A stretch of DNA of 64,000 bases from positions 64,763 through 128,762 of the forward strand of contig FN648545.1 of NCBI GenBank assembly GCA_000310025.1. Reading direction: 5' to 3'. Shown here piece after piece: positions 43,881-55,457 of the stretch. Below the pieces are notes generated by a model, which saw only the letters and a program-made list of their open reading frames with translations, was not told the DNA's origin and ran no database searches. A program made the translations under genes and the position numbers. This stretch comes from Ectocarpus siliculosus (Eukaryota; Sar; Phaeophyceae; Ectocarpales; Ectocarpaceae). Position 1 is the stretch's first letter, and each line of letters starts with the position of its first letter.

Positions 43881-44144
43881 GTATGATCATGTCGGCGGGC
43901 TTGTGTACACGAAAAACGGCGACATATGAAGCCCGTGTAAGAAGGGGTGACAGGGCGCTATGAAGTCGACGTTATTATGGCCTCCTCTCCATACGTCGTA
44001 ATTTCGGAACTGGTCGACCATTGAGGTCGACTTACGTTGTAATAAAATTTGGTCACGCATGAAAAGGGAGTACCGCTATGAAGGAAATATAAAAAAAACG
44101 TTGAGGACAACATCGCAAAATTCAACAGATGACGCAATGAATGG

Positions 44145-44820
44145 GAGGAGAAAGGAACGGGGGTCTTTACCGACGCTGGTACAATAGAATGAATTTCTAA
44201 AAAAAAGGCAGAAAAAACGTGGAAAGAAACAAGAAACGATCGTAGGCGGGTCCCCCCAATTCTCCATCGGGCCTACGAAAAACGAAAAATGTACGTACCG
44301 GACACCGTCCACAGGGCCTACGAAATACATACCGGATACGACAGTAAACGAATGGATCACCTACGCCGACAATACGGACATGGGAAGGTGGTCAAACCTA
44401 GTCCGCGTCGCGTACCAGCAATTGAAAACAACGTCGTGCACGCCGTGAAGCGCTGTAAAGGGGAGGACTACGCCAAAAAGGGGTGTTCCCTTTTGAAGAA
44501 GAAATTATAGGAACTCCAGGAAATACGGCAGGTGGGGTAATTGGATCTGAAACGAACGGGAGTCATTACCGACGCTGGCATAAAAGAAATGAAAAAAAAA
44601 AAGAGAGAAAGAGCGTGAAAACAAGAAACAAACGACTGTAGCCAGGTCCCCCCAAGTCTTCAGTGGACGTACTAAAAAGGAAAAATGTACCCCACTGGAG
44701 AGTAAACGATTGAAATATCGACGACCACAGCAACCACATGGCAAGGTGCCCCTCCCTGGCAAGTGTAAGACGGGCGGCGCCAAGAAGCGGAAGACGGGCA
44801 AGAGTTAGTTTTTTTTTGTT
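44145..44820 (+). repeat. Tandem duplication of a gene 3' segment
   Basis: 44,150-44,300 and 44,553-44,700 are diverged copies about 404 bp apart (shared ACCGACGCTGG; GTCCCCCCAA). Downstream of each, the plus strand reads a similar basic peptide: SKRMDHLRRQYGHGKVVKPS at about 44,345 and SKRLKYRRPQQPHGKVPLPG at about 44,702. The second ends in a lysine/arginine-rich tail (GGAKKRKTGKS) and a stop before a T9 run. This suggests duplication of the last exon of an unknown gene with a nuclear-localisation-like tail. Confidence 0.5.
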
Positions 44821-44999
44821 TGCCCTTTAGCCTAAGCCTAGCGATATCGTCGGCATAGTCGTTGTGACTTGGAGAATTGTAGCGGCATGTTCGTGTTGTA
44901 GGCTGGCCTCCTCTAGACTCGGCGCCAATCAACGGCGCGGGAGGGGGGCGGAAGGAAACAGCGAGGGAAGAGAGCAAACGAGAAGAGGCCGACCGTGTC

Positions 45000-46770
45000 G
45001 CACGGCATGTTGCGGATTGAAGCTGACTAGTATTTTTCTTTTGTTATTTTCTCCCCCCCCCCCCCCCCCCTTGCCGTCCCGTTTAAACTGGCTTCGTGGA
45101 TATTCTGGCCCCTGGGCGAGTTGGTGTTCTCGTCTTTTATTTTATTTTTATTTTTATTAATGTTTTTTTTTACACTTTTATTTTCTTTGATTTTTCCTCA
45201 CATACATAACGTGTAGAGGGGAGCGGAGGGCTAAAAAACATTTTTGCTTCTGATTCTATTTTGCTGTTGTATTTTACCGCTCTGCTGACCCTTGGGGTCC
45301 ATTTCATTTTGGTATATATTTTCCAGGTATGTTAACCTGTGACCACGGAAATTGACCGAGTCAAGTGTTGGATTAGTACGGAGAGATTCAGACCGAAAGA
45401 GGTCCTGGATAGAGAGAACGGGATGTTTTTTTTTATGTGAAGAAAATAACAACAACAACAACAACAACAACAACATTCGTGTCCACTTGGAGGTTTTTGG
45501 TAGCAGCGTGTGTGTGATGCGCATTCGCGATGAGAGTATCACGTGAGGCTTAGGAGATCTAAGGGCTCAGTGGTTGGGCTTTCGTAGTGATGTCTTGTGC
45601 AGGTGTGTGGGGAACAGGTGCTACATCTTCGATTGTGCCCAAATCGTTGCGAGCTTGCTTTTATGCGCAACAGCAGGGGGGCGGGCTGTTTGCATATTTT
45701 TGTTTTTCTATTTGATTCTTCACCAACGGCAGAAACTTGTCCAACGGTAGAAATACGGATGTCGTGTAGGCGAGTGCGCTCTCTATCGTTTAGTGGATGT
45801 TGGATAATTTATTTGGAGACAGGATACGACGTGTCGTAGTGACTGTACTCGTGGTTGGTGCCCTCGTGCTTCCGAATGGTGATTTCGGCTGGCTGGTCGG
45901 TTGTGGGGATTGTATTTTTTCCGCTTGATTTCGGCTAACTTTCTTGTCATGTGTGGATTGTTTTTTTTCGAGGGAACGTAACATGTCGTATCGTGCGCGA
46001 TGATGATCAAGCGACGTTCAGAATGGAGATGCCTGAAGTCGTTAGTCGGCTATCGTAGCGATGTGATACTATCGTGTTTCATGCACTTATATTTGGAGGT
46101 TTGTGTTACTTGTATTTTGGGACATTGAAAGAACACCGTGTGTCATGCGATCTGCGGTTAAAGTCAGTGAGGCTCAGAATGGAGGTGCACGAGATCATTG
46201 ACTGGCTGTCGTAGATTGTGTGTTATCATTATGTTCACAAGGAAGGGCGGTTTCTTCTGTGTTGGCGTACTGCATACAAGTATCATATGCCATACCCCTT
46301 GTAGCAGTACGATCTTTTCATGTTTTGCGTTGACAAGGTGTTGAATTGCCTTAGGATAACGGCAGATGTCTGCACTATATATTGTCTGTTCCCGTTTTCT
46401 AGTGGCTTTATTTAAATCCCACGGAGCGGGGGGGGCGATGGAATGAGAATTATTGATGTAAATGCAACGACAGTTGCAAGCGTCATTTATGTGTTGGGTT
46501 TTTGGACGTTATTCTGTCTTTGCAGTCCTGGGTATTTCTGGATGTTGTATTGAAGGAAGGATTTGGTATGTGCTGATTAGTAAATGGTTGGGGCCTACGT
46601 GCTTTCCGAATAATGATTACGTGCTGACCAAGATTTTGAAAGGTACGGTGTTGTTTGAGGTTGTTGATTCTGATTTGATGACGCGTTTCCGGTATTGTCC
46701 GTTGTTCTGCAAGACGCAACGCTGATGTAATGATGAATCTTGTTGGTTATTTTTCCAAGAATATTTCTGG
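45000..46770 (+). other. T-rich stretch without a recognisable gene
   Basis: Contains a C18 run (45,053-45,070), an (AAC)n run (45,449-45,476) and diverged direct repeats around GGCTATCGTAGCGATGTG (near 46,050, with weaker matches near 45,580 and 46,200). A plus ORF at 46,462-46,725 (87 residues) is possible but unsupported. Confidence 0.5.
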
Positions 46771-46776
46771 ATTTTT

Positions 46777-47060
46777 TTACGGATTGAGTTCTCTCAAGGG
46801 GGTAAGGTAAGTAGGGTCTTGACGTATGAGGTATATCTTTAATGGTATATTTTTGTATGTTTCAAGTTGCCGTTCCTGGAACGGTACATGCATGTAATTC
46901 GCTTGGACGACAGTACCTTTATCCAAGCAGGGGGCTGTTTGTGGTACTTGGGTAAAGATACTGGTCTGAGATGGATTTCGGGGATACGCAGTTGGGGTTG
47001 TGGTTTGACCATCTGGTATTGCGAGGACCTTTTCACCCTCGCAGAGACCACAACCTAATA
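46777..47060 (+). mobile_element. Diverged LTR relic related to the Copia-type LTR
   Basis: Read on the minus strand, CAAGTACCACAAACAGCCCC is shared with the Copia-type LTRs (about 31,461 and 36,226), with GCGTATCCCC upstream of it in the same order. The rest is much diverged. Probably an old solo LTR of a related family, opposite in plus-strand orientation to the element at 31-36 kb. No internal region seen. Confidence 0.5.
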
Positions 47061-47194
47061 ACACAAGAGCAAAAACAACTTCAAGGGGCGCCTTCGGAGA
47101 TTGTCGGCAGCGAGCTAAGCATTAGCCCTAGCGCCAGCACACAAGCAAAACTTTCATCAAAGGACACACAGTCAACCCTATGTTCATATGACGT

Positions 47195-47445
47195 CACTTG
47201 CGTAAAGGTGGAGAAAGTCACGCACGTGATATGTACCGTGCACTGATCATGCACTTTAATGAAAGTGACGAAATCGTTCGTCACTTGTCTTCACTTTCGT
47301 AAAAGTGACGAAAGTCACGCACGTGATATGTACCGTGCACTGATCATGCACTTTAATGAAAGTGAAGAAATCGTTCGTCACTTGTCTTCACTTTCGTACA
47401 TGTGACGAAAGTCACGCACGTGATAGTATCGTGGACTAGTTCTGC
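47195..47445 (+). repeat. 97-bp tandem repeat with embedded palindromes
   Basis: Three copies, the last partial. The landmark CGCACGTGAT starts at 47,221, 47,318 and 47,415, a period of exactly 97 bp. Each full unit has two 16-bp palindromes, CACTTTAATGAAAGTG and CACTTTCGTAAAAGTG (6-bp stems, 4-base loops), and the box GTGCACTGATCATGCAC. Confidence 0.95.
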
Positions 47446-47755
47446 ACTCTTATGAAAGTGACGTGCAAGTCACTTTCATAAAAGTATCATTCACTTTCAC
47501 CGTGAAATGACTCTCGTAATAGTGATTTGACTGTTGTAGGAGTGTCTGTGAAAGTGAGTGTGGCTTTCACTTTCATTGTGGGAGGGAGTGACGTTTATAA
47601 CAGTCAGTATCACTTTTGTGAGAGTGACTATCACTTATATACAAGTGACGTCACTCTTATGAAAGTGTCTATCGCTATTACAAGAGTGCTCCTCACTATC
47701 ATTAGAGTGCTTCTCACCGTTGTAAGAGTGACAGTTCACTATTATAACAGTGAAT
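47445..47755 (+). repeat. Lattice of 16-bp imperfect palindromes with a 21-bp period
   Basis: Consecutive elements of the form CACT-N8-AGTG start at 47,445, 47,471, 47,492, about 47,509, 47,529, then 47,568, 47,590, 47,611, 47,632, 47,652, 47,673, 47,694, 47,715 and 47,737. The last eight steps are 22, 21, 21, 20, 21, 21, 21 and 22 bp. Cores differ (for example TTTGTGAG, TATATACA, ATTATAAC) while the CACT/AGTG arms are kept, so selection or copying acts on the arms. No convincing gene overlaps. Confidence 0.9.
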
Positions 47756-48374
47756 CCATTTTCACGATAATGTGGGATGCCCGGGGGGGAACAAGTCAAC
47801 AAATCCCTCCGCGCAGGGAAATCTTGCCTTCCTCACTTATGTACCGTAGAATATCCACTGTTGTTTGAGGTATACACATGTATGTATGCATTCCGTATCC
47901 GTTCCGTATATTGTTGCTGTTCCTTGCATGCACCATGCATTGGAAACGCCATGCCCGTTAGTCGGCGCTCTCTTTTATGTGTGACGACGTGATATATTCT
48001 TAGTGTACTGAAGCCGCTATGCACACTAGACTACATCAAGTACGTAAATACGTCCATCATCGCCGCGCTGCAAGTACGATGCAAAAGTAGACGGAGCGCA
48101 AGCAGTAAGGTTGTCGCCGACAGGTTAAACCCGTTGGAACCTCCAGTTGCGGTCATGAGCGTTCGGTTGTGTCTCGCCACACGAAACAAGTAGTTCATGA
48201 CGGATTGTAGCCAGCCGCAGCCAAGGCATGGCTCCCTGCTGTCCCCGATTTTTGGTGTCTCGTATATTCCAGGAACCCTCTTTCGATACGCCGATTTCGT
48301 TACCCCCCGGGACACGCGGGGAATACCGTGGAAATCGTGTGGATCAAATTCCAGTGCCGTTCTGCTCCGCGTGT

Positions 48375-51300
48375 TTACTCCTCTTCGTCGACCGGCGCCC
48401 GTTGTTGAAATCCGTTTATCCTCTTGGTCTGACGAGACTTTCCTTGCTGCCCCTCCGGGTTTCCGGGTTCCTCTTTGGCCCCCGATCGATGCTGAAGAGG
48501 TTGCCTTCTACCGTCCTTTTTCGGCCTCCCCTTCTTGGGCGCCTCTCCAGGATTTTGGACGCCTGTGCCTCCCGCGGACGAGTTGAGAAGATACCGCAGA
48601 AAGTCCCCAACCTTGTCCTGGACGGACAGCGCTTGATCCAGGGGCACGGACCTCATTATATCTCCTACAAGCTCCTTGCTCTTCGCCATCAGATGGGCGT
48701 AGACTCGACGCTTGTCGGAAGCGCTTCTATCCTGCGCGGCGCGCCCCGGTTCAGCAGGATGTATGCCATCCACCGCCTCATCGCATGTCGGTCCCCAGTA
48801 GTTCTTGTCGCTGCGTTCGTCATGGCCGTCCCACCCTACGCCGTGGCCTGACGACGACAGCACCGATGAGATGCTCCACGGCGAATCTTTGCCATCTTCT
48901 CTTCGACGCCAACGGTTGTGGACACATGCGCCGTTGAAGGTATGGGTGAAGGACATCTCGTCGCTTTCGCCAGTTCTCCCCATGAGGTTGACAAGCACCG
49001 CAATAGCTGTAAACAGGAACATAGGTGGAAGGTGTCAGGTCCGAACACCACGAGGTGGCCAGGTCTGTTCGCCGTCCACTTGTATCGAACGGCCACGACC
49101 AGTTGGATAGGTACATCCGCGATTAAATCCCAAGAAGGCTGACAGCGACGTACGCGCCCACATAGTGTTGTCCACCGCAGCTTCGCCGGCTAACTGGTCT
49201 CCCTCGAGATCGGTATCAGGTGGTGCGACCTGAAGAATGTTGAGCTTGAGGCGCAATGAGCGAATCTTGGCGAGGTTGTGCTCATGGAGAGGCAGCGGGT
49301 CCCCATTCTCGTCCTCACGACCTGAATTCACCAACTCGGCGTCATACGACTGGGCTTCGGCAACCTTCGCTCTGACCTCCTGCGACAGAATGAGGTTCGA
49401 CAGTACGAAGATGTGTTGGATGGGGTTTCAGTTCGACTGGATGGTGTCTGCTTGTGCTTAAGCTTGGTAAACCACGGACACACCATCGCACGAATTCAAC
49501 AGCGGCACTTGCTGGCAGTACTGGCTAGCACCACAGGCTAGGAGCTCCTGCTTCACGGGTCTGAAGAAATTCTCCACGTGGATATCCCGGAAGGCCACGC
49601 CAGCGGCAAGGGGGGGTGTCGCTAACCTGCATGCATGGCATGAAACGCAGTCTTACATAATGTTTAAAGGAGGGAGAAATCCGCACACGATGTCGATCCG
49701 CCACCAGTGTGTGTAGCTGTAGCTGCAGGTAGAGACAAATTCGCGTGTTGTGGAGCACATCGGAATACCGCATAAATCGAAGCACGCGGATACCACCTGC
49801 TGCCATGGGTGACGAAAACAACAGACAAACTCACCTCGCAGTCGCTATGGCAATCATCTTGCTGAGACGTTGCAGGCGATCCCAAAGAGCGCACAGAGAT
49901 AGCTTCTTGCCGACGCCAGAGTGTTTCGCCACCCCGAATAATCCTTCCGTGCGCTGAGTAGCAACCATGCCTAGCATGAGGACAGTGGGCCGGCAGCAGA
50001 ACGCCCACTTGGTCTTGTTCCTACGACGGTTTACGACGCGGGTACCAGAGTGAATTAGTGAATATCGAGTGTAAAGACGCGGCATCGATGGCTCAAGCCA
50101 GGGCATAATGACAGCATTACGGCGCTTCCTCGAAATGTACGGAGGGAAGTTACTCACTTGATCAAGTCCGCTATGTATCCTTCGCACTTCTTGGCGGCCA
50201 GAAGTTGCTCCAACCGGGCCACTTGGTCGCAAACACCTGCCACCGGAGACAGTGGTAGACACAAGACACGCCAAAGGTTATGTTTCCGCTCGTTGTGGCG
50301 GGGCGAACGGGTGGGATAGACCAATGCATTCTCGCGGGGCCGTCATGTGGCGGCAACCTACGAGTGAATGCCATCGTACCTCCGGGGTAGCTGCATACGC
50401 TGCGTTTCTGAAGCAACGCATCATGTCGGTCTTGTCGTCATTGTTAGCAAATGATGACGAGCAGTTCTTGAGGACGTTCTTGAAGACATGCCACAAGCAG
50501 TGCAAATGCAGCGTCCCTGGCCAGCAAGAGGCTATTGCAGCCGTCATTGATCAGCGTCGCTCAAGATCACCTGTGGAAAAGGGAAAAAGTGATATGTCAA
50601 CGGATGGGATAGGCCATGGACGGCGCGGTTATGTCGACAGCCACTAGATGCGTCTGCAGTACATGCCTCAACAAATATAGACGTCTATTTGTTCCTATCG
50701 CGAAGCGACTTTTTATTGTACATCATCCTGACCTCGTTCTACATGGACGCCATGAATGAGTGTTGTGAACATCGTAAGAGGGTCACCTTCGGCTTCCGCC
50801 CACCGGTAGCGGCCTCATATCTGTTCAGGATCCATTCGAACGTCTCCGTACACTCAGACCGCAGAAAGCCCTGCCCAAAATGCAGCTGCGATTCTCGTCG
50901 CCGACGCCCACGACGAACAGAAGAGGGCACCGGTACCTACAGACAAACAATCAGCCCGAGTTACATGACGCATTGATACTTGTCCTTGCAGCACCAAATA
51001 CCCCCACCATAAACGACGAGCGTGGATTTAAAAAGGGCAACCATGAGCAGCTTAGCGTATCGAACGGTCCCACATTTGCTGTGGAGACATGCAACCTGTC
51101 GAAGGGGGTATTGTGTGCACCTGTTCGTGAACACCGTTGTATCCAGCTGTATGCAGCCCCCAAATCTTGCAATATGTTCTTGCTGTTGGACGATAGCCCA
51201 AAACACATCCACCACTCGTCCCTGGGCATCCAGCGTGTGATCGCAGTACATGCCAGGTTCGCTTATCAGAGTCGCGAGGAAGTTGGTTGCGTCCTCGGGT

Positions 51301-52660
51301 TTCGCGTTCAACCCGTCGTTTACCTTCTGCATTTCGTTGTACACCTTTAGCACGAAAACGGCGTTACGAAACGAAATGCAAGGGAACGAGAGGGTAAATT
51401 CCTCCCGCCACCTAACACAATGACGGGGAAGAACTGCAAGAAGACTTGCCTGCCTCAACGGTGCCATTTTATGAGAAACGCCGAGAATGCAACAACTCCG
51501 CTATTTCACTGCTATTTCCCGCGAATTGACGTCTATACTGAACGTTGTTGGTCGTTGGACTCCCAACTGTAGCCACCCACTTTTCGTCTTCCGTGTTTGC
51601 ACAAGAGGAGACCGTCCTGGTCCAGTTCCAGCAGTTTGATATTTTGCTGTGCTGATACGCCCCCCACAGTCCATGTCCGGACATCGTCTATCCTCTCGTC
51701 GACAGTATTTGGCGACAGGATGTGCTTGGCTGCACTTGACACCGTTCCCCGTGGGTCGTGGTTGTGTTGGCAGCGAGACTGGAGGGGTCGACAAAAGGAC
51801 GGAGCCACTCAGTTCCAGACTCAGTACTACCAGATGTCTCAAGCATGTCAGAATCAGTACGATAAGATGTCCCAAGCATGTAGACTGCACGTACATCTCG
51901 AGTAGTTCAAAACAACAGCACGAGTAGATGCCGATACTATGTGCGTGGATGTTGGTCAAGATGCCGTAATAGAAGGAAGGCCCAAACTCGCAGGGGATAT
52001 GGATGGGTTACTCCCCCGCAGAGGCCAATTGATGGTGATCTTAAAAGGGCACCCCACCTATTCCGTGCCAGAGTAAAAAGCGGAGACGGCGGGGGGTAAA
52101 GAGTGAAACGGTCATCAACCCCAAGGCAAATGCACAACCCAGAACACGATGCGATACCAGTACTTCGCACCAGGTGCGCGGTCAGCAGGTTTTACGTCGT
52201 CGAGCATGTCGAGCAACTGGAGGTCAGGCTGCCATTATGATAGTTCAACACAGCTCACCTTCTGCGACGTTCTCTTCCTGGGGTTGGCCTCTTGTTTTGT
52301 CGGATCTTTCTTGCGTACGCTTCCCGAATGCGCACAACTGACTTCACAGAGATTGTGTCGCGATTTGTCGGCCGTCTGCATCAAGAGACAAACAAAACGA
52401 GCGCCCTTTATTTGCTACGGGCCGGTGCGAGGTTATCGTGCGGATACATCTATGTTGGGCACGAAGGGAGACCAGAAATACCAATGCGCAAGGGTGCACA
52501 GAGCTCTCACCTATTTTTTTCGGTTAATACAGAGAGTTTGGTGCCCCTCAGCCCCGAGGTCTTCGAGTAGTGTGTCGAACACAGCATCCCAAGTCTCTTG
52601 AGGAGAACCGAGCACGTCAAAGGAACGGCCCACTTTGGCAATTCTTCCCGCTTCCCCCCG
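48375..52660 (-). CDS. MULE (Mutator-like) transposase gene, spliced and decayed
   Basis: Minus strand, many exons. N-terminal pieces at about 52,640-52,507 (SFDVLGSPQETWDAVFDTLL) and about 52,385-52,262 precede an exon from 51,778 with the zinc-type ending RCQHNHDP and SAAKHILSPNTVDERIDDVR. The catalytic exon (about 51,430-50,990) has DHTLDAQGRVVDVFWAIVQQ and FGGCIQLDTTVFTNR, the MULE box with the first active-site aspartate. Next come FLRSECTETFEWIL (about 50,850), AAIASCWPGTLHLHCLWHVF (about 50,540), VATQRTEGLFGVAKHSGVGK (about 49,930), a CSC...C.H SWIM-like segment near 49,040, and a C-terminus with KKGRPKKDGR before a stop at 48,375. Donors such as CCGGAG|GTACGA and CTGCGAG|GTGAGTT support splicing. 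A frame break lies between VILSDADQ and MTAAIAS near 50,550, and the SWIM segment is split over frames, so it is probably a dead copy or a FAR1-like relic. Confidence 0.75.
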
Positions 52661-52826
52661 GCCCACTCGATTCGCGCCGCCTCCCTTTTTCGCGTCCTAA
52701 ATCGCGGCGACAAAGACAGGGAGGGGGTAAACGGACTGTCGATGGTGACAATTGCTCCAACGACTTATTAATTCCAACACAGGCCATCTACCCCAGCCCT
52801 GCTTAAGACTTCTTCCCGCCTACCTT

Positions 52827-53686
52827 TCATCGCCGTCTGTTGCGCTTCCGTTGTTTTGCCCGCCTTTCTCTCATCTCCTGCGAGGCGTCACTGTTGTCAC
52901 TGTCCGAACCATCCCCACTTCCTTCGCTGTACTCCCTCCCGGAGTCATTGCCCCCATCTGAACCGCTGTCGCTTCCCTCATCATCACTCTTTCCCCTGGA
53001 TCGCCCTCCGGCTCCGGCTTTAGAACCCTGCCTACCCTTATTATCCGATTGAATCTCCGCGTCTGTACTGCTGTCGCTTTCCTCATCATCACCCGTGTCC
53101 TTGTATCGCCCTCCGACTCCGGCTTTGGATCGCTGCCCACCCTTCTTGTCCGATCCCATCTCGACATCTGTGCTGCTGTCGCTTTCCTCATCATCACTAT
53201 TTCCCTTCTTTTTGCCTTTATCTCCGTTTTTGCGACTCTGACCCCCTTCTTTCTTCACGGATACCATCCCCCTTGTCCCGCATAGCTTGTCGTCTTGTCC
53301 ATTTTTTCTACTCCTGTCGACACCCTCTCCTGTACACGTACCGCCATTGTTTGTTGCCACGGGTATCTGGGTATCTTCCTCCTCCTTCGAACTGTTCTCA
53401 GGTGAGACCAATTCATTGTCGGATCTCCTTCTCTCTCCTGCAGGTGACCCTTTCCCCGATGCAACATGCGTTCGGGCATACTTGACGTCTACCTCCACAT
53501 ACCGCGCCACCATCGTAACGATGCTCTCGGCGTCGTCCATTAGCACGTCGTGCGACTCAACTTCTTTTTGGTCGACACCCATGTTAACCTTCATCACAGT
53601 TCCGTACCCTGGCTGCTTCACATTCCAACGACCATTGTGAAGGCGATTGCCGAGTACGAAGTCCAAGCACCCCTGCACGAACGCAT
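52827..53686 (-). CDS. Exon with in-frame 105-bp repeats, unknown gene
   Basis: Minus-strand exon from an acceptor (CGTGCAG|GGGTGC, first base 53,686) to a stop at 52,827. It opens with a protein-like segment (CLDFVLGNRLHNGRWNVKQP, then DDAESIVTMVARYVEVDVKY) and passes into a charged tail. Three copies of a 35-residue unit (DDEESDSSTD...KGGQRSKAG type) are encoded by a 105-bp minisatellite: CTGTCGCTT-like landmarks at 52,966, 53,071 and 53,176. It ends with a basic cluster (KQRKRNRRR). It lies between the MULE gene and the 114-bp repeat exon, same strand. Function unknown; it may be the 3' exon of the OTU-containing gene or of a separate gene. Confidence 0.5.
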
Positions 53687-53909
53687 GGGAAGCGCGAAAG
53701 GTACACTTTATAGCAACGGGTGTGGGTAGCAACGGGTGTGGGTTCTTTCGACAAGTACTGGTGGCGAAACGCGACAAGGCTGTAGCTACTCGAGCCGTCT
53801 TCAGAATCAAGGCGATTTCGTTTTCGTTCCGGTTATGCTGGTCCCCATACCACCGTCTGTGCTACGTCTGTTGGACATGATAAATCATGGCTCATCAAAG
53901 AAACCCGCA

Positions 53910-54568
53910 TTATAACCTACGCATGCCTTTCCTTCTCTTCTTGAAGCCGCGCTTTCTTCGACATTTTATGTGCCCTCCGTCGCAGCTTGGTAACGCCCTG
54001 TCTCCATTCATATCCTTGCCCACCTTGGGGGCGGTGCTGCCGTCAAACCCGTTGCCCTGCTTTCCCTCCGCCTCCTGCCCGTTCGCGGAATTGACACCCG
54101 CCGTGCCATCCCCTTTGCCACCACTCTTTCCTCCGTCCCCACCCTTTTTCTTCCCTCCCCTTCCCTTGCCCTGCTTTCCCTCCGCCTTGCGCCCGTTCGC
54201 GGGATCGACGCGCGCCTTCTTATCCTCTTTGCCACCACTCTTTCCTCCGTCCCCACCCTTTTTCATCCCTCCCCTTCCCTCGCCCTGCGGACCCTCTGCC
54301 TCCTTCCCGTTCGCGGAATCGACACCCGCCTTGGCATCCCCTTTACCTCCAGTCTTTCCTCCGTCCCCGCCCTTTTTCTTCCCTCCCCTTCCCTGGTCTT
54401 GTTTTCCTTCCGACTCTTGTCCGTTCGCGGGCTTCGTTTCCTTGCTCGCGCTGTCCTCGCCTCCGTCCACGTTACTGGTGCTCCCGTTTTTTCGTTGCTC
54501 GTCACGGGACCTGGCCTCCTCGGCAGCGGCGGCCGCTTTCCGCTGTGCTTCTTCTCTCGCCTCATTCT
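53910..54568 (-). CDS. Exon with in-frame 114-bp repeats, unknown gene
   Basis: Minus-strand frame beginning after an acceptor-like CATCAG|AATGAGG with NEAREEAQRKAAAAAEEARS (a charged helix). It then has about 3.5 copies of a 38-residue unit rich in Gly and Lys (GGKKKGGDGGKSGGKGD). The DNA unit recurs at 54,141, 54,255 and 54,369, exactly 114 bp apart. Ends with KCRRKRGFKKRRKGMRR and a stop. The basic repeat would suit a disordered nucleic-acid-binding tail. Long plus-strand frames here are shadows of the repeat. Confidence 0.5.
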
Positions 54569-55457
54569 GATGTACACGACAAGACATTGGTCGCACAAGA
54601 GCACGATATACTTGGAGCTTCAATCACTCAACGAGCCTGGGTTGACAAGGTCTAAGAGTTTGCTAGTCTTAGTGGTTTGATCGTGGCTTCTAGACGGTCG
54701 ACGTTTTGAAGCAGATGCAGATACGCCGATATGCGTCACGAGGATGCGTGCTGCGCGCACCAAGTAATGCGCATACTTGCGAAAACGAAAATGTTGCGAA
54801 ACCGCTCTGCAAGTGTTGGGGAGGTCTACTTCAGATTTTATTCACCACACCGCATTTCGACGTGCTCACCACGCGGATATCGAACGCCTCCTCGTTTGCT
54901 TCTGCGGCATGCTCCGCACACTCAAACGGTCTCTGTCAACACACGCATATACATCGGATGACGATGAGGTGAGGCGAGGGCAAAGATGTCACAATGTCCA
55001 ACGCACCAGAACACGCGTCTGGGGTTCCCTGCGAACGCTTGGGGTGGGGCAACGTAACGAGGGTTGTGATGAGCTTCTCTTACTCAAATATTCGAACGTA
55101 CTAGACGCTAACGGAGAGTCCCCCAATGGCCCGACCAGCAACCAGTGTACCCTCGCACATTAACCGGAATTCTTGCAACCACTTACCACATGATAGCCCA
55201 TGATGCGTTTCAAGTCAGCATCGCACCTCTCGAAGTGGGATTCAGCCTGTCGGTTCGCATGGAACACAGGCAAAGCAAATCGGTGGACGTCAACCACGTT
55301 ACGTCTCGGCACATATATCGTTTTGAATCGTACGGAATATCATCGTGTACGGGGTCCTACAGCTCAGGGAGGTAGGGAGGTGGTCAAATATGCGTGGCCC
55401 CAACGAAGGTAAAACCTCATCACTAACCCTATTTACAAGCTCCGAACCCTTACCCTT

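Noticed and set aside
47195-47755. Palindrome arrays as a CRISPR array
   Set aside because: Short variable palindromes at 21-bp steps with no spacer-sized unique sequence and no cas genes.
54008-54604. Additional frames over the 114-bp repeats
   Set aside because: The repeat length is a multiple of three, so all frames stay open; only the frame with an acceptor and a protein-like N-terminus was kept.
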